Assembly (NCBI RefSeq): GCF_024733565.1 | Contig: NZ_JANIOC010000027.1 | Location: 1 to 42,672, forward strand | Origin: Rossellomorea sp. SC111 | Lineage (GTDB): Bacteria > Bacillota > Bacilli > Bacillales > Bacillaceae_B | Reading direction: 5' to 3' | Length of the DNA stretch: 42,672 nucleotides | In this document: one piece after another, positions 1-11,904 of the stretch | How positions within the stretch are numbered: the first letter of the stretch is position 1 | How the letters are laid out: each line of letters opens with the position of its first letter | Program-made: the position numbers and the translations under genes | Notes under the pieces: model-generated | What the model saw: the letters and a program-made list of their open reading frames with translations, nothing else | The model's database searches: none | Told to the model about the DNA's origin: nothing

Positions 1-108
1 TTTGAATAGCTCTTTAAAATAAATCTAGAATTAACGTTGACGTATTGTCTTGTTTTGTTCAGTTTTCAAGGTTCAATGTGTTCGCACTTCGTTTGAAGCG
101 ACTTTTAT
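1..108 (-). promoter_or_regulatory. 5' leader of a leftward rRNA operon
   Basis: Read on the minus strand, this stretch contains the conserved Bacillus rRNA leader motif CTTGAAAACTGAACAAAAC followed by an AT-rich stretch that normally runs straight into 16S rRNA. The 16S gene itself would begin just left of position 1 and is not in the window. Established knowledge: leader sequences of this kind carry the boxA-like antitermination signals of rrn operons, and an rrn operon follows gyrA in B. subtilis (rrnO). The call rests on motif recognition and gene order. Confidence 0.8.
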
Positions 109-137
109 AATATACCATTTAAATCTATTATCGTCAA
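109..137 (-). promoter_or_regulatory. rRNA operon promoter P2
   Basis: On the minus strand a -35 TTGACG (132-137) and a -10 TATATT (109-114) are separated by exactly 17 bp. It is the promoter nearest the rRNA leader, which fits the tandem P1-P2 arrangement of Bacillus rrn operons. Confidence 0.75.
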
Positions 138-206
138 GGTATTTTTATTATTTTAGAAAAGTTATTTTCTTGATAATTATGTAATGCCTTTCGGACAACA
201 AATAAT

Positions 207-235
207 AGTATACACACTATTAAACAAGTTTGCAA
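207..235 (-). promoter_or_regulatory. rRNA operon promoter P1
   Basis: On the minus strand TTGCAA (230-235) and TATACT (207-212) are separated by 17 bp. It lies about 98 bp upstream of P2 and just downstream of the terminator that isolates the rRNA operon from the HD-GYP gene. Confidence 0.65.
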
Positions 236-247
236 GAGGTAAATGTT

Positions 248-286
248 AAAAAGTTGCAGGTCACTTTATTGACCTGCAACTTTTTT
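248..286 (-). terminator. Rho-independent terminator after the HD-GYP gene
   Basis: A perfect 16-bp stem (248-263 with 270-285) around a 6-nt loop has A/T runs at both edges, so it can work in either direction. In the minus direction it ends the HD-GYP transcript before the rRNA promoters. Confidence 0.9.
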
Positions 287-312
287 CGTTCGGAAGCTAA
301 ATCGGAGAGATC

Positions 313-1395
313 TTAAATAAAAACCTCTGTAATATAGATGTCCTTTTGCTGAGATAAATCTACTATTTCATCTGTCTTTAGTTTAACGATCGGACTGGTG
401 AAGGCGTTCGGTTTGGTATATATGACTTCTCCAAATTCTCCGGTGGATAACTTAACCCGGTTACCTGTTCTTAAGTCCCCCATTAATTGAAGGAGTCCTT
501 CCACTACTTTTATATCAAATTTACCAAACAAGTCTTTGCTGATCATATCCAATACTTTGAAGATCGGCTGTTTGCTTCTGTACATTCTTTCTGATGTCAT
601 GGCATGAAACATGTCGGAAATCCCGACAATCTGTGAATAGAGGTGGATACGTTCGCTCTTTTCGGATGCAGGATATCCTGTTCCATCAAAACGTTCATGA
701 TGTTGAAAGATCGCAAGCTTCGTTTCCGATTTTAATAGTGGAGTGTCTTTGACCATCTTATACCCATTTGCCGTGTGCAGCTTTACTTCTTTAAATTCAC
801 TTTCTGTCAGTGGCTGTTCCTTGAATAATATGTGGGGGCTCACCTTGGCCATCCCACAGTCAGCCAGTGCCCCAGCTAATGCCAGTTGATTGATTTGTCC
901 AGACTGTAAACCGATTTTCTTTCCTATTAAAGAACTGATGATACTGACTGAGACCGCATGATGATAGAGATAATCTTTCTTCGTTGAATAGTGGTGAAGG
1001 GAATAGATATATATATGGTTTTGTTCCACCTGTTGAATAACGGGGAGTATGAGTTCTCTCACTCTTGCCACGTTAACGGCCGTACCCGACTGCCAATTCA
1101 CGAATTCCTTCTTGTATTCCTTTACTGTTGTTAAATAAAGGTCTACAAACCCTGTTGTCTCCTGAGAATCTGTCTCCTCCTGATTGGCTTTATCAGAAGA
1201 GAGCGGTGACTTGAATGGATTCCCGTCGGCTTTTGTTTTCTCTATGTATAACTCGTTGATATGGAATGCTTGAAGGATATTCAAATGTTCTTCTTCAAGC
1301 ACTGTATTCTTCGGAATGATCGGGTTTACTGCCATTCCCATGATATCTTCTGCTACGATGCAGCCTAATTGTATTTCCCCGCGATGGACCTTCAA
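313..1395 (-). CDS. HD-GYP domain protein with a degenerate HD dyad
   Basis: The 360-residue protein has an N-terminal region of about 130 residues followed by an HD-GYP fold. HHE at about 232-234 and GTGYP at 238-242 are clear, as are conserved His146 and His207. The canonical HDxGK block, however, reads ADCGM (about 178-182), so the metal-binding His is Ala and the following Lys is Met. Active HD-GYP proteins hydrolyse cyclic di-GMP using this dyad. I infer a sensor or binding protein, or an enzyme with altered metal binding. The start is TTG, supported by a GAGGTG Shine-Dalgarno 7 nt upstream. The gene sits alone between gyrA and an rRNA operon, with terminators on both sides. Substrate and role are unknown. 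Confidence 0.8.
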   Translation of the reverse strand: MKVHRGEIQLGCIVAEDIMGMAVNPIIPKNTVLEEEHLNILQAFHINELYIEKTKADGNPFKSPLSSDKANQEETDSQETTGFVDLYLTTVKEYKKEFVNWQSGTAVNVARVRELILPVIQQVEQNHIYIYSLHHYSTKKDYLYHHAVSVSIISSLIGKKIGLQSGQINQLALAGALADCGMAKVSPHILFKEQPLTESEFKEVKLHTANGYKMVKDTPLLKSETKLAIFQHHERFDGTGYPASEKSERIHLYSQIVGISDMFHAMTSERMYRSKQPIFKVLDMISKDLFGKFDIKVVEGLLQLMGDLRTGNRVKLSTGEFGEVIYTKPNAFTSPIVKLKTDEIVDLSQQKDIYITEVFI

Positions 1396-1483
1396 CTATA
1401 CACACCTCACGTTTGTTCTTTTAGTTTATTTTACCAAATTCGGTGAGGTATAGTTGTTATTTTCAAAAAATAAATAGGTCTCC

Positions 1484-1534
1484 TATAAAAAATAAGCTAT
1501 TTCCAGAATGGACACCCATTACTGAAAATAGCTT
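1484..1534 (-). terminator. gyrA terminator
   Basis: Minus-strand hairpin with arms at 1522-1534 and 1494-1506 (one G:U pair or mismatch) and a 15-nt loop, followed by a run of T. It begins 10 nt after the gyrA stop codon. Confidence 0.85.
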
Positions 1535-1544
1535 ACTCTATTAT

Positions 1545-4079
1545 TTATTCTTCTGTATCTTCAATGGCCTCATCAGAAGCTGGTTGTTCTTCCAAGTCTT
1601 CCTGTTCCATTCCTTCAACAGATTCGACAGGCGCTTCCGTTTCTTCTTCATCTTCTTTTTCAACTTTGGCGACGGTTGAAACAAATTCACTTTCTTGAAG
1701 ACGGATCAGCTTGACCCCTTGAGTGTTACGTCCCGTTGTGGAAATGTCATTTACGTCCATACGGATGAGGACACCATGGGCGGTGATGATCATTAAGTCC
1801 TCTTCGCCTGTGACGGCTTTGACAGAGACGAGTTCTCCATTGCGCTCAGTCACATTACATGTCTTCAATCCTTTACCACCACGGGTTTGGACTCTATATT
1901 CACTGGCTGGAGTACGTTTTCCGTAACCATTTACCGTGACAACCAAGACATCACTCTTGTCTTCAAGGATTTCCATACCGACAACGATATCATCCTCGCT
2001 GAGGTTGATCCCTTTTACTCCAGTGGCTGTTCTTCCCATGGAACGGACGTCTGTTTCAGGGAAACGGATCAACATACCCTGCTTCGTTCCGATGATCATA
2101 TCTTTTTTGCCATCGGTCAGTTTGACGGAAATCAGTTCGTCATTTTCCCTAAGGTTGATGGCGATCAGCCCGTTCGTACGGATATTGGCGAAATCGGAGA
2201 CCGGTGTCCGTTTGGATATCCCTTGCTTCGTCGTAAAGAATAAATACCAATCGTCCACAAATTCTTCGACCCGGATCATGGCGTTGATCCACTCATCTTT
2301 TTCCACTCCAAGCAGGTTGATGATCGGAAGTCCTTTCGCAGTACGACTGAACTCTGGAATTTCATATCCTTTTGCACGATATGCTTTCCCTTTGTTCGTA
2401 AAGAAGAGGATTGTATCATGTGTAGAAGTTGTCAATAGATGTTCAACGAAATCCTCATCATTGGTACCCATACCCTGAATCCCTCTTCCGCCACGTTTTT
2501 GACTGCGGTAGGTAGAAACCGGGAGACGCTTGATGTAACCGTTATGGGTGAGGGAAACGACGATATTCTCTCTAGGAATCAAGTCTTCGTCCTCGATGTT
2601 CTCGATTCCACCCGCTATAATTTCAGATCTTCTTTCATCATTGAAGCGTTCTTTGATTTCGATCAGTTCTTCACGGATGATTTCGAGAACTTTTTCATCA
2701 TCTGCTAAGATCGCTTTCAATTCTGCAATCTGCTTCACTAATTCCTGATACTCATCTTCAATTTTTTCACGTTCCAAACCGGTTAGACGTTGAAGTCGCA
2801 TATCCAGGATCGCTTGTGCCTGTTTATCTGATAATGAGAAATTCTCCATCAAACCTTGTTTCGCAAGCTCTGTTGTTTGTGAGCCGCGGATAAGGGCAAT
2901 GATTTCATCAATATGATCCAGGGCAATCCTCAGACCTTCTAAGATATGAGCCCTTGCTTCTGCTTTACGCAATTCAAATTCCGTTCTTCGGCGAATGACT
3001 ACACGTTGGTGCTGAAGATAGTGATAGAGACATTCTTTCAAGTTCAATACCTTCGGCTGGCCGTCTACAAGTGCCAGAAGATTGATCCCGAAGCTTGTTT
3101 GAAGGGCTGTTTGTTTATATAAATTATTTAGCAGTACGTTAGCATTGGCATCTTTTCTTACTTCAATGACGATGCGCATACCATTACGATCCGATTCATC
3201 ACGGAGATCGGTGATACCATCAATCTTCTTATCCCTGACCAGATCCGCGATCTTCTCAATGAGTCTCGCTTTGTTCACCTGATATGGGATTTGATGGACG
3301 ATGATCGTTTCTTTTCCATTGCTCTTTGTTTCGATTTCCACGCGGGCACGCATGGTGATGGAACCTTTACCCGTTTCGTAAGCGCGACGGATCCCGCTTC
3401 TTCCTACAATCAGACCGGCAGTAGGGAAATCAGGTCCGTAGATGAATTCCATCAGCTCTTGAATCGTAATATCAGGATCTTTACTTAATGCAAGGATTCC
3501 ATCGATGACCTCTCCAAGATTATGGGGAGGGATATTCGTTGCCATCCCTACGGCGATTCCTGAAGAACCGTTTACTAAAAGGTTAGGGAAACGGGCAGGC
3601 AATACTTCCGGCTCCCGCTCAGTGCCATCATAGTTATCTTTATAATCAATTGTGTCTTTATTAATATCACGAATGAGTTCCATAGAGATCTTGGACATAC
3701 GTGCTTCTGTATAACGCATGGCCGCTGCAGCGTCACCGTCCACAGAACCGAAGTTACCGTGACCGTCAACCAGCATATAGCGATAGTTGAAATCCTGTGC
3801 CATACGAACCATGGTGTCATAAACGGCAGAGTCACCATGAGGGTGATACTTACCGATTACTTCACCGACGATACGGGCTGATTTCTTGTATGCTTTGTCA
3901 GACGTCATGCCGAGGTCATTCATCGCATATAAAATACGGCGATGGACGGGCTTCAGGCCATCACGTGCATCTGGTAAGGCACGTGAAACGATGACACTCA
4001 TCGCATAATCCAGGAAAGACGAGCGCATTTCACTACTTATATTAATCTCTTTAACATTCGATCTTGGTGTTTCTGCCAT
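1545..4079 (-). CDS. gyrA: DNA gyrase subunit A
   Basis: The breakage-reunion subunit of DNA gyrase (A2B2) introduces negative supercoils ahead of forks. The 844-residue protein carries the catalytic tyrosine Tyr123 in RYTEAR. Its quinolone-determining region reads GDSAVYD with Ser84 and Asp88, the usual susceptible-type residues. The C-terminal DNA-wrapping beta-pinwheel has the GyrA box QKRGGRG, and the tail is a long acidic stretch rich in Glu, as in B. subtilis GyrA but somewhat longer. The ATG start has a strong AAAGGAGGT 11 nt upstream. It lies 120 bp downstream of gyrB, and that gap contains a hairpin that may tune the ratio of the two subunits. Confidence 0.98.
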   Translation of the reverse strand: MAETPRSNVKEINISSEMRSSFLDYAMSVIVSRALPDARDGLKPVHRRILYAMNDLGMTSDKAYKKSARIVGEVIGKYHPHGDSAVYDTMVRMAQDFNYRYMLVDGHGNFGSVDGDAAAAMRYTEARMSKISMELIRDINKDTIDYKDNYDGTEREPEVLPARFPNLLVNGSSGIAVGMATNIPPHNLGEVIDGILALSKDPDITIQELMEFIYGPDFPTAGLIVGRSGIRRAYETGKGSITMRARVEIETKSNGKETIIVHQIPYQVNKARLIEKIADLVRDKKIDGITDLRDESDRNGMRIVIEVRKDANANVLLNNLYKQTALQTSFGINLLALVDGQPKVLNLKECLYHYLQHQRVVIRRRTEFELRKAEARAHILEGLRIALDHIDEIIALIRGSQTTELAKQGLMENFSLSDKQAQAILDMRLQRLTGLEREKIEDEYQELVKQIAELKAILADDEKVLEIIREELIEIKERFNDERRSEIIAGGIENIEDEDLIPRENIVVSLTHNGYIKRLPVSTYRSQKRGGRGIQGMGTNDEDFVEHLLTTSTHDTILFFTNKGKAYRAKGYEIPEFSRTAKGLPIINLLGVEKDEWINAMIRVEEFVDDWYLFFTTKQGISKRTPVSDFANIRTNGLIAINLRENDELISVKLTDGKKDMIIGTKQGMLIRFPETDVRSMGRTATGVKGINLSEDDIVVGMEILEDKSDVLVVTVNGYGKRTPASEYRVQTRGGKGLKTCNVTERNGELVSVKAVTGEEDLMIITAHGVLIRMDVNDISTTGRNTQGVKLIRLQESEFVSTVAKVEKEDEEETEAPVESVEGMEQEDLEEQPASDEAIEDTEE

Positions 4080-4145
4080 AGTAAAAGGGACCTCCTTTTA
4101 AAGAAAGATTTATACCTTTCTCACTCTTTACCTTGTCCGCTATGT

Positions 4146-4177
4146 AAAAGACAGGATAGCACGTGATCTATCCTGTA
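4146..4177 (-). terminator. Hairpin between gyrB and gyrA (weak terminator or attenuator)
   Basis: A perfect 9-bp inverted repeat (4151-4159 with 4168-4176) around an 8-nt loop is followed in the transcribed direction by CTTTTA. The T tract is short, so partial termination or an RNA-processing hairpin is more likely than complete termination. Confidence 0.5.
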
Positions 4178-4199
4178 CTATTTAATAAAAATGTTTTCG

Positions 4200-6134
<1,935 letters not shown>

Positions 6135-6170
6135 TCACCTACACTTTCTAACCTTCAGGGCTTTATATTT

Positions 6171-6425
6171 CTATAATAAATTCTCATAGTTTGAGTATTT
6201 CTTTGATCGCTTCTTCAACGTACTTGATGCCAGTGGTGAAAGATACAACTTGCCTGTTGTGATAACAAGAGATTTATATGAACCCTTTGCGAGATTGCAA
6301 AGGTTTTTATCTTTCGTTTTTAGGAAATGTTGAATTTCCTCTGAAAATTGAACGGTGTCTCGATCAATAATGGCGATGATTTCATCTGTACGTACCATGA
6401 CATCTTCTCCAACATGTATGTACAA
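6171..6425 (-). CDS. remB: RemB/YaaB, DUF370 extracellular matrix regulator-like protein
   Basis: Small 84-residue protein of the DUF370 (RemA/RemB) family, recognised by the MYIHVGED start and the SPLASSTLKKR block. In B. subtilis RemA and RemB activate biofilm-matrix genes, RemA binding DNA directly. The function here is transferred by homology and by the invariant recF-gyrB position. The start codon is TTG. Its Shine-Dalgarno TGAGGTG overlaps the recF stop codon, which points to translational coupling with recF. Confidence 0.9.
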   Translation of the reverse strand: MYIHVGEDVMVRTDEIIAIIDRDTVQFSEEIQHFLKTKDKNLCNLAKGSYKSLVITTGKLYLSPLASSTLKKRSKKYSNYENLL

Positions 6426-6434
6426 GGTAACACC

Positions 6435-7553
6435 TCATTTCAATCTTTTCATGGATCCGGCTTCTACTTCGAACGTAGTGGCCTCGTTTAAGGTTTGATG
6501 ATCAATTCCGTCCACGTTGGTCGTGGTCACGAAGGTTTGAACTTTCCCCTGGATGGTATTTAATAAGTGAGATTGACGATAATCATCGAGTTCAGATAAA
6601 ACATCATCCAGAAGTAAAATCGGATACTCTTTGATTTCAGAGTGGATCAGTTCGATTTCTGCAAGTTTTACTGAGAGGGCCGTTGTCCGTTGCTGCCCCT
6701 GTGACCCGAATGTTTGAACATCCCGTCCATTCACAATAAATTGAAGATCATCCCGATGCGGTCCTACCAGGGTCACACCCCGATCAATTTCCCGTTCACG
6801 GATACCATCAAATTTCTGCTCATATATATCTACCATTTTTGACCATTCTTGATTATCTGATACATTCAAAGACGGTTTATATACGATTTCCAACGTTTCT
6901 AAGTTTCTTGAAATCCCTGAATGGATCGGTTTCGCCCAACTTTCCAACAATTGAACGAACTCAAATCGTTTCTTCGTAATTTTCACCGCCATCTCGATGA
7001 ACTGTTCCGTCAAGACATCAAGCATCGTCTGGTCTTTTTGTTTTCGCGTTTGCAACTGTTTTAAGTAATGGTTCCGTTGCTGTAATATTTTCTGATAAAG
7101 GCTGATATCATGTAAATAAACAGGAGAAACCTGACCGATTTCCATATCGATAAAACGGCGCCTGACTTGAGGGCTCCCTTTTACCAAATGAAGATCTTCA
7201 GGTGCAAACATGACCACATTCATATTCCCGACATATTGACTCAATTTAGATTGTTCAAGGTGATTACTCTTCGCCTTTTTCCCCTTTTTGGACAGGATCA
7301 GCTCCAAAGGTAATCCACCGTTATATTTCTGAATCCTACCTTTTATTTTAGCATATTCCTGGTCCCAACGGATTAAATCTTTATCATTTGAGGTCCGGTG
7401 GGATTTAGCCATTGCCAGGACGTAGATAGACTCCATGATATTCGTCTTCCCCTGGGCATTTTCTCCAAGGATGACGTTCACCTTATTTTCGAAACTCACG
7501 TCGATCGACTCGTAATTACGGTAGTTTCTTAATTCTAATTGTTCAATGTACAT
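6435..7553 (-). CDS. recF: DNA replication and repair protein RecF
   Basis: SMC-like ATPase that helps load RecA at gaps through the RecFOR pathway. Visible motifs are Walker A GENAQGKT near residue 30, the ABC-type signature FGSQGQQRT, and Walker [15 protein letters not shown] place the start at the second of two in-frame ATGs (372 residues). It aligns with the B. subtilis MYIQNLEL start and sits 8 nt from GGTG, whereas the first ATG (7559) is too close to the SD. It lies 17 nt after yaaA, in the same operon. Confidence 0.97.
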   Translation of the reverse strand: MYIEQLELRNYRNYESIDVSFENKVNVILGENAQGKTNIMESIYVLAMAKSHRTSNDKDLIRWDQEYAKIKGRIQKYNGGLPLELILSKKGKKAKSNHLEQSKLSQYVGNMNVVMFAPEDLHLVKGSPQVRRRFIDMEIGQVSPVYLHDISLYQKILQQRNHYLKQLQTRKQKDQTMLDVLTEQFIEMAVKITKKRFEFVQLLESWAKPIHSGISRNLETLEIVYKPSLNVSDNQEWSKMVDIYEQKFDGIREREIDRGVTLVGPHRDDLQFIVNGRDVQTFGSQGQQRTTALSVKLAEIELIHSEIKEYPILLLDDVLSELDDYRQSHLLNTIQGKVQTFVTTTNVDGIDHQTLNEATTFEVEAGSMKRLK

Positions 7554-7570
7554 GGACATAACACCCTTTA

Positions 7571-7789
7571 TTATTCTCCAGCAACCACAAAGACCCCTAC
7601 TTCAGGAATTTCAACTTTGTCACCCACCGTAAGTTTTCTCCCTCTTCTTTGGTCTTGTTCCCCGTTTATGTATACTTCATATTCACTTAAGAACCATTTC
7701 GCCATCCCACCGGACTGAATCACTTCAGCAAGCTTCAGGAATTGACCCAATGTGATGATTTCTGTTTCTATGGTGATCTCTTTCGCCAC
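7571..7789 (-). CDS. yaaA: S4-domain RNA-binding protein YaaA
   Basis: A stand-alone S4 RNA-binding domain of about 72 residues, with the conserved block [20 protein letters not shown] and the RRGRKL segment. The family is implicated in large ribosomal subunit assembly; that is homology only. Two in-frame GTG codons occur. The first (7798) is only 2 nt from GGAAAG, while the second (7789) is 11 nt away and gives a start [10 protein letters not shown] resembling B. subtilis MANPISIDTE, so I chose the second. It heads the yaaA-recF-remB-gyrB cluster. Confidence 0.9.
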   Translation of the reverse strand: MAKEITIETEIITLGQFLKLAEVIQSGGMAKWFLSEYEVYINGEQDQRRGRKLTVGDKVEIPEVGVFVVAGE

Positions 7790-7827
7790 TAAAATCACTA
7801 CTTTCCGTATAAAGTCTCTAATATCTT

Positions 7828-7856
7828 ATTTTACTCTAAATGGAGTTAAGTCACAA
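7828..7856 (-). promoter_or_regulatory. Probable sigma-A promoter for yaaA-recF-remB-gyrB
   Basis: On the minus strand TTGTGA (7851-7856) and TAAAAT (7828-7833) are 17 bp apart. It lies about 40 bp upstream of yaaA and after the dnaN terminator, so it gives the downstream genes their own transcription. Confidence 0.6.
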
Positions 7857-7883
7857 CTAACGAAAAATGGAGAAGGATCTGTA

Positions 7884-7920
7884 GTTGATTTCCGCTGCAG
7901 GTGCCCGCTTTCTGCGGAGC
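7884..7920 (+). repeat. Half copy of the palindromic intergenic repeat (R0)
   Basis: It begins GTTGATTTCCGCTGCAGG and continues through the GCTTTCTGCGG segment, matching one arm of the full repeat at 25245-25371, then stops abruptly. The copy at 27083 is truncated at a similar place. Confidence 0.75.
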
Positions 7921-7923
7921 TAA

Positions 7924-7962
7924 TAAAAAAACCAACACCTGATCTTTTTCTAAGGTGTTGGC
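7924..7962 (-). terminator. dnaN terminator
   Basis: A 9-bp GC-rich stem (7932-7940 with 7953-7961) is followed on the minus strand by a run of eight T residues, 12 nt after the dnaN stop. It ends the dnaA-dnaN transcript. Confidence 0.93.
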
Positions 7963-7973
7963 TCATTTGTCTT

Positions 7974-9110
7974 TTAGTACGTCCTTACTGGAAGGATCAA
8001 TTGAAGAATGGAATCGTCATGAAGGGGCTTCAATACGAACGGCCTCATCGCTCCGGTGAAGTTTACATGGATTTCGGTTCCTTCAATGGCTTTTAACGCG
8101 TCCATCATATATTTCGCGCTGAAGGAGATTTTCAGTTCTTCCCCTTCAATCGATTGGCTTTCCACCTGCTCGATGACCTTCCCGATTTCAGGCGTGTTCG
8201 ATGAAATTTCAATGATTCCGCCATCAAGCGTCGAAAGTTTCACCACGTTATTCCGTCCTTCTCTCGCCAGTAGCGATGCACGATCGATCGCTTGTAAAAA
8301 TTCTTTTGTATTAAGGGTCAGTTCTGTTTTCGTATCAGATGGAATCAATCGGCTGGTATCCGGGTAGTTCCCTTCTAATAATCTTGAGAAAAATAATAAA
8401 TGTTTTGCCTTGAACAGGACCTGGTTTTCCGTAATGACGATTTCAACGGGTTCATCCGTATCATCAAGGATCTTGTTCAGCTCATTTAAGCTCTTCCCGG
8501 GTATCACAATATTGTAAGAAGCATCATGATTGGTTTCAATCGGTGCTTTCCTCATCGCAAGTCTGTGACTATCTGTTGCAATACAGCTCAACTCCCCGTC
8601 TTCGATCTGACAGTTTACACCTGTCAAGATGGGGCGTGTTTCTGAGGTGGACACTGCGAATACGGTTTGTCTAATCATTGTTTTAAGAAGATCCGTGGAA
8701 ACTTTAATTCCGTTTCCTTCTTCAATTTGGGGAAGATGCGGATACTCTTCAGGATCCAGACCATTTAAATTGAATTCTGCCTGTCCTGAACGGATGACCG
8801 TTTGGAAATGACTTTGAACTTCGATCTCAACCGTGTCTTTTGGTAATTTCTTTACGATCTCACTAAAGAATTTCGCCTGGAGAACAATGCCTCCTGTTTC
8901 CATGATACCAACGATCTCAGTACCCTCTTCCTCACTTGGGATGAAAGATTCAATCGAGATATCGGAATCACTGCCTGTCAAAGTGACTCCATCTTCAGTG
9001 GCAATGATTTTGATCCCTGTCAGTATGGGAATCGTCGTTCTTGATGTGACAGCTTTCATGACGTCCTGGACGCTCTGGACAAGATGGTCCCTTTGAATAA
9101 CAAATTTCAT
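7974..9110 (-). CDS. dnaN: DNA polymerase III beta subunit (sliding clamp)
   Basis: The processivity clamp encircles DNA as a homodimer and tethers DNA polymerase III and repair factors. The 378-residue length equals that of B. subtilis DnaN. The three repeated clamp domains run the length of the protein, starting MKFVIQRDHLVQSV and ending LILPVRTY, the usual C terminus that forms part of the partner-binding cleft. The ATG start follows a GGAGGAAT-type SD. It is downstream of dnaA across the unwinding half of oriC and is followed by a strong terminator, so dnaA-dnaN form one unit. Confidence 0.98.
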   Translation of the reverse strand: MKFVIQRDHLVQSVQDVMKAVTSRTTIPILTGIKIIATEDGVTLTGSDSDISIESFIPSEEEGTEIVGIMETGGIVLQAKFFSEIVKKLPKDTVEIEVQSHFQTVIRSGQAEFNLNGLDPEEYPHLPQIEEGNGIKVSTDLLKTMIRQTVFAVSTSETRPILTGVNCQIEDGELSCIATDSHRLAMRKAPIETNHDASYNIVIPGKSLNELNKILDDTDEPVEIVITENQVLFKAKHLLFFSRLLEGNYPDTSRLIPSDTKTELTLNTKEFLQAIDRASLLAREGRNNVVKLSTLDGGIIEISSNTPEIGKVIEQVESQSIEGEELKISFSAKYMMDALKAIEGTEIHVNFTGAMRPFVLKPLHDDSILQLILPVRTY

Positions 9111-9139
9111 GATTTATTCCTCCAATTTGCACATAATTT

Positions 9140-9300
9140 TATGGACTGAATCATATACTAATAATTTATTTAAAAAATAGTAATAGAAGTAGTAGGGCCT
9201 GTTGATATGTGGATAAGTGTGTGAATCGAACGTAAACACAGCCTATCCACATGTGGACAGACTGTGTGCTAGTTAGTCGGAGTTATTCACATTATCCAGT
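9140..9300. other. oriC unwinding region (DnaA boxes, DnaA-trios, AT-rich DUE) between dnaA and dnaN
   Basis: An exact DnaA box TGTGGATAA (9208-9216) is followed leftward by a short GC-containing spacer. Six trinucleotides come next at 9178-9195, reading TAG TAA TAG AAG TAG TAG, then an AT-rich tract (about 9145-9177). That order (box, GC-rich spacer, DnaA-trios, AT-rich DUE) is the basal unwinding system described for B. subtilis. Further boxes lie at 9243-9251 (CTATCCACA), 9283-9291 (TTATTCACA), and weaker ones at 9252-9260 and 9292-9300. This is where strand opening is expected. Confidence 0.88.
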
Positions 9301-9316
9301 TTGGTTGTGTGTAGAA

Positions 9317-10660
9317 TCAGGCCTTTAATGTTTCACGAATTTCCTTCAATTGCTGCTGAAGAAGTGCATCCGTTCCTAGTAATGTACTGATTTTCTCATG
9401 AGCATGAATGACAGTCGTGTGATCACGTCCGCCAAACTCTTCCCCGATCTTCGGAAGGGAGGAATCCGTCATTTCCCTGGATAGATACATGGCGATTTGT
9501 CTAGGGAATGCGATGGACTTTGTTCGTTTCTTCGCTTTAAAGTCCTCAAGCTTCACATTGAAGTGCTCACCAACGACACGTTGAATTTCCTGGATGGTGA
9601 TCGCCCTTGGCTTCGAGCTCGGGATGATATCTTTCAACGCTTCGGCTGCAAGGTCTGCATTGATGTCTTTATTTATAAGAGAAGAGTACGCGACGACACG
9701 GATCAATGCGCCCTCTAACTCACGAATATTGGAATCGATTTGATTAGCTATATAAAGCATGGCTTCATTTGGTATATCCAGTCCTTCAGCCTTTGCTTTC
9801 TTTCGTAAAATCGCAATTCTCGTCTCGAGATCCGGTGGTGTGATATCTGTGATAAGCCCCCATTCGAAGCGGGAACGAAGTCTATCTTCAAGTGTCGGAA
9901 TTTCTTTCGGTGGCCGATCACTGGAAATGACAATTTGCTTGCTTTCTTCATGTAAGGTATTAAAAGTATGGAAAAATTCCTCTTGTGTCTGTTCTTTACC
10001 AGCTAAAAATTGAATATCATCAATTAATAAAACATCAACATTACGGTATTTATTGCGGAAATCGACTGCTTTATTATCCCTGATGGAGTTAATGAATTCG
10101 TTTGTGAATTTTTCGGATGATAGGTAAACCACTTTTGCAGCGGGATTATGTTCGAGTACATAATGGCCGATGGCATGCATCAAGTGAGTTTTTCCAAGGC
10201 CGACTCCCCCATAAATAAACAAGGGATTATAGGCTTTGGCAGGTGCTTCAGCTACAGCCAATGAAGCGGCATGGGCGAACCGGTTGCCCGAACCGATAAC
10301 AAACGTGTCGAAAGTGTATTTTGCGTTCAGCATATTTTGATTGATATCCTGCTGATCATCATCTTTCATCGACTTTGGCGGTATTTGAATATCAAACTCT
10401 TCCGGCTCCTGGTTTTGAGGAATGATAAATTTCACGACTAGTTCTTCGCCTGTAATATCATACAAAACCCCTGAGATTAGCTGAGAGTAACGGCCTTCAA
10501 GCCAATCTCGTGCAAATTCATTTGGAGCTGTAATCACAAGGGTGTCCCCTTGAATGGAATGGGCCTTAGTTGATTTCAACCAAGTATCAAAGCTTGGTTT
10601 ACTGATCTTTTTTTCAATATTTTCTAAGGCCTTGCTCCAAAGATCCCCGATATTCTCCAA
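9317..10660 (-). CDS. dnaA: Chromosomal replication initiator DnaA
   Basis: The AAA+ initiator binds DnaA boxes and opens oriC. It has domain I (residues about 1-85), a linker, the AAA+ core with Walker A GGVGLGKT (151-158) and Walker B LLIDDIQF (Asp214, Asp215), and the C-terminal DNA-binding domain with signature [15 protein letters not shown] (410-424). The length of 447 matches B. subtilis. The start codon is TTG, not ATG, supported by an AAGGAGG 8 nt upstream and a MENIGDLW N terminus. DnaA-box clusters upstream imply autoregulation. Confidence 0.98.
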   Translation of the reverse strand: MENIGDLWSKALENIEKKISKPSFDTWLKSTKAHSIQGDTLVITAPNEFARDWLEGRYSQLISGVLYDITGEELVVKFIIPQNQEPEEFDIQIPPKSMKDDDQQDINQNMLNAKYTFDTFVIGSGNRFAHAASLAVAEAPAKAYNPLFIYGGVGLGKTHLMHAIGHYVLEHNPAAKVVYLSSEKFTNEFINSIRDNKAVDFRNKYRNVDVLLIDDIQFLAGKEQTQEEFFHTFNTLHEESKQIVISSDRPPKEIPTLEDRLRSRFEWGLITDITPPDLETRIAILRKKAKAEGLDIPNEAMLYIANQIDSNIRELEGALIRVVAYSSLINKDINADLAAEALKDIIPSSKPRAITIQEIQRVVGEHFNVKLEDFKAKKRTKSIAFPRQIAMYLSREMTDSSLPKIGEEFGGRDHTTVIHAHEKISTLLGTDALLQQQLKEIRETLKA

Positions 10661-10805
10661 TCCTGATCCCTCCTTTTCTTAGTTTGTATAACATCTGTAC
10701 AATCATTACGCATGATACATTCCTTAAACTCACGCTATTTTATAAAAATACAATTCGTTGAATGTGGAAAAATATATAATAAGGAAGGAAAATGGTTTTT
10801 CGACA

Positions 10806-10882
10806 TTATCCACCACTTGTGGACAACGTTTTACAAACCCTCTGTATAAGTTACCCACATGATATCCACACTTTGTGGATAA
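10806..10882. other. oriC DnaA-box cluster proximal to dnaA
   Basis: Five DnaA boxes (consensus TTATCCACA) lie within 77 bp: 10806-10814 and 10818-10826 (one mismatch each, opposite orientations), 10851-10859 and 10862-10870 (one mismatch each), and the exact inverse TGTGGATAA at 10874-10882. The position upstream of dnaA matches the incA/incB half of the bipartite Bacillus oriC. The dnaA promoter must lie in this area (10661-10800), but I could not assign -35/-10 boxes confidently. Confidence 0.88.
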
Positions 10883-10966
10883 GTTATTTCCTTGAACACA
10901 GTTATCAAGAGTGAAAACACAATAATCATATCAAAATATCCTTAGAGGTGCAATGCTTTTTATATT

Positions 10967-11081
10967 TTATCCACAACCCCCCACACCTTGTGGAATGAAA
11001 TTGTCCACAACCCAAGAACTTGTGAAAAAGTTGTCAATATGTGTTGTGGATAATTTAAAACCATGTCGAATCCTATCCACA
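10967..11081. other. oriC DnaA-box cluster distal to dnaA
   Basis: Five DnaA boxes: exact TTATCCACA at 10967-10975, TTGTCCACA at 11001-11009, exact TGTGGATAA at 11045-11053, CTATCCACA at 11073-11081, and a weak inverse match at 10989-10997. The 250 bp from 11082 to 11328 hold AT-rich DNA without boxes or a gene that I can support. Confidence 0.85.
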
Positions 11082-11328
11082 GGCACCTTGGATAGAAAAA
11101 TCGGATAGGATTTGTAGAAGGATAAAAAGGGATAATTAATTTGAGGTGCTTTCGGAGGAACTTCACGATCATACGAAATCTTGTAAACAAAAAGTTACGT
11201 AGTTTATTAAGAAGATCTTTCATTGAAGGTATGTAATTAGATCAGGAAAAGTTATAAGGGATAAATAAAGACTGATTAATAAAGTACAAAGGCGATTTTA
11301 TTTTTAGATGGTTGCAAAAACTAATACA

Positions 11329-11454
11329 GTTGATTGAAGCGGAAGTTGCTCGACTCCTGCGGGAAACGCGGGAAAGTTGAGACCCCACAGGGCGAAGCCC
11401 GAGGAGGCTCAACTCACGCCCCGCGGAAAGCGAGCAACTGGAGCGGAAATCAAC
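11329..11454 (+). repeat. Full palindromic intergenic repeat (R1)
   Basis: A 126-bp imperfect palindrome bounded by GTTGATT and AATCAAC, with apex GGGCGAAGCCC and arm motifs GACTCCTGCGGGAA and CCGCGGAAAGCGAGCAAC. It is much more GC-rich than its flanks and could fold along its whole length. It lies between the oriC box clusters and rpmH. It encodes no protein I recognise: the short open frames across it are products of the palindrome. Confidence 0.88.
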
Positions 11455-11522
11455 CAGCACTCGCTAATTTAAAGAATAATGGGTTAGCAAACGAACACAT
11501 TAAAAGAAAAATAATCTGAGTG

Positions 11523-11552
11523 TTGACTTTTTATGGGTACCGTCTTTATAAT
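11523..11552 (+). promoter_or_regulatory. rpmH promoter
   Basis: TTGACT (11523-11528) and TATAAT (11547-11552) with an 18-bp spacer, about 53 bp upstream of the rpmH start codon. Confidence 0.85.
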
Positions 11553-11604
11553 AGTGAGGAATGTCTTTAACTTTTTAAAGATATCCTTCAGGGAGGTGTC
11601 ATAG

Positions 11605-11739
11605 ATGAAAAGAACGTTTCAACCAAATAACCGCAAAAGAAAAAAGAATCACGGTTTCCGTGCACGCATGAGCTCTAAAAACGGACGCAATGTTTTAGCT
11701 CGCCGTCGCAGCAAAGGAAGAAAAGTATTATCTGCCTAG
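11605..11739 (+). CDS. rpmH: 50S ribosomal protein L34
   Basis: The 44-residue highly basic protein starts [20 protein letters not shown] and ends [11 protein letters not shown], the standard L34 sequence of the large ribosomal subunit. A GGGAGGTG Shine-Dalgarno lies about 6 nt before the ATG. It is the first gene to the right of oriC, with its own promoter and an immediately following terminator. Confidence 0.98.
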   Translation: MKRTFQPNNRKRKKNHGFRARMSSKNGRNVLARRRSKGRKVLSA

Positions 11740-11770
11740 ACCACTGAACTGACTCAGTGGTCTTTTTTTT
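11740..11770 (+). terminator. rpmH terminator
   Basis: An 8-bp stem (11740-11747 with 11754-11761) is followed by CTTTTTTTT, directly after the rpmH stop codon. Some read-through to rnpA is likely, since no clear separate rnpA promoter was seen. Confidence 0.9.
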
Positions 11771-11904
11771 CCTTTCTATTATGAGAAAAGACGATTTGGC
11801 TCGTTCGTATTTTGGTTTACAGGAAAAAGTACTTATAAATTCATATGAATGAGCCAATAATGTCAAGGTTAGATCAAGACAAAAATGAAAATTAGGTGTG
11901 GTCC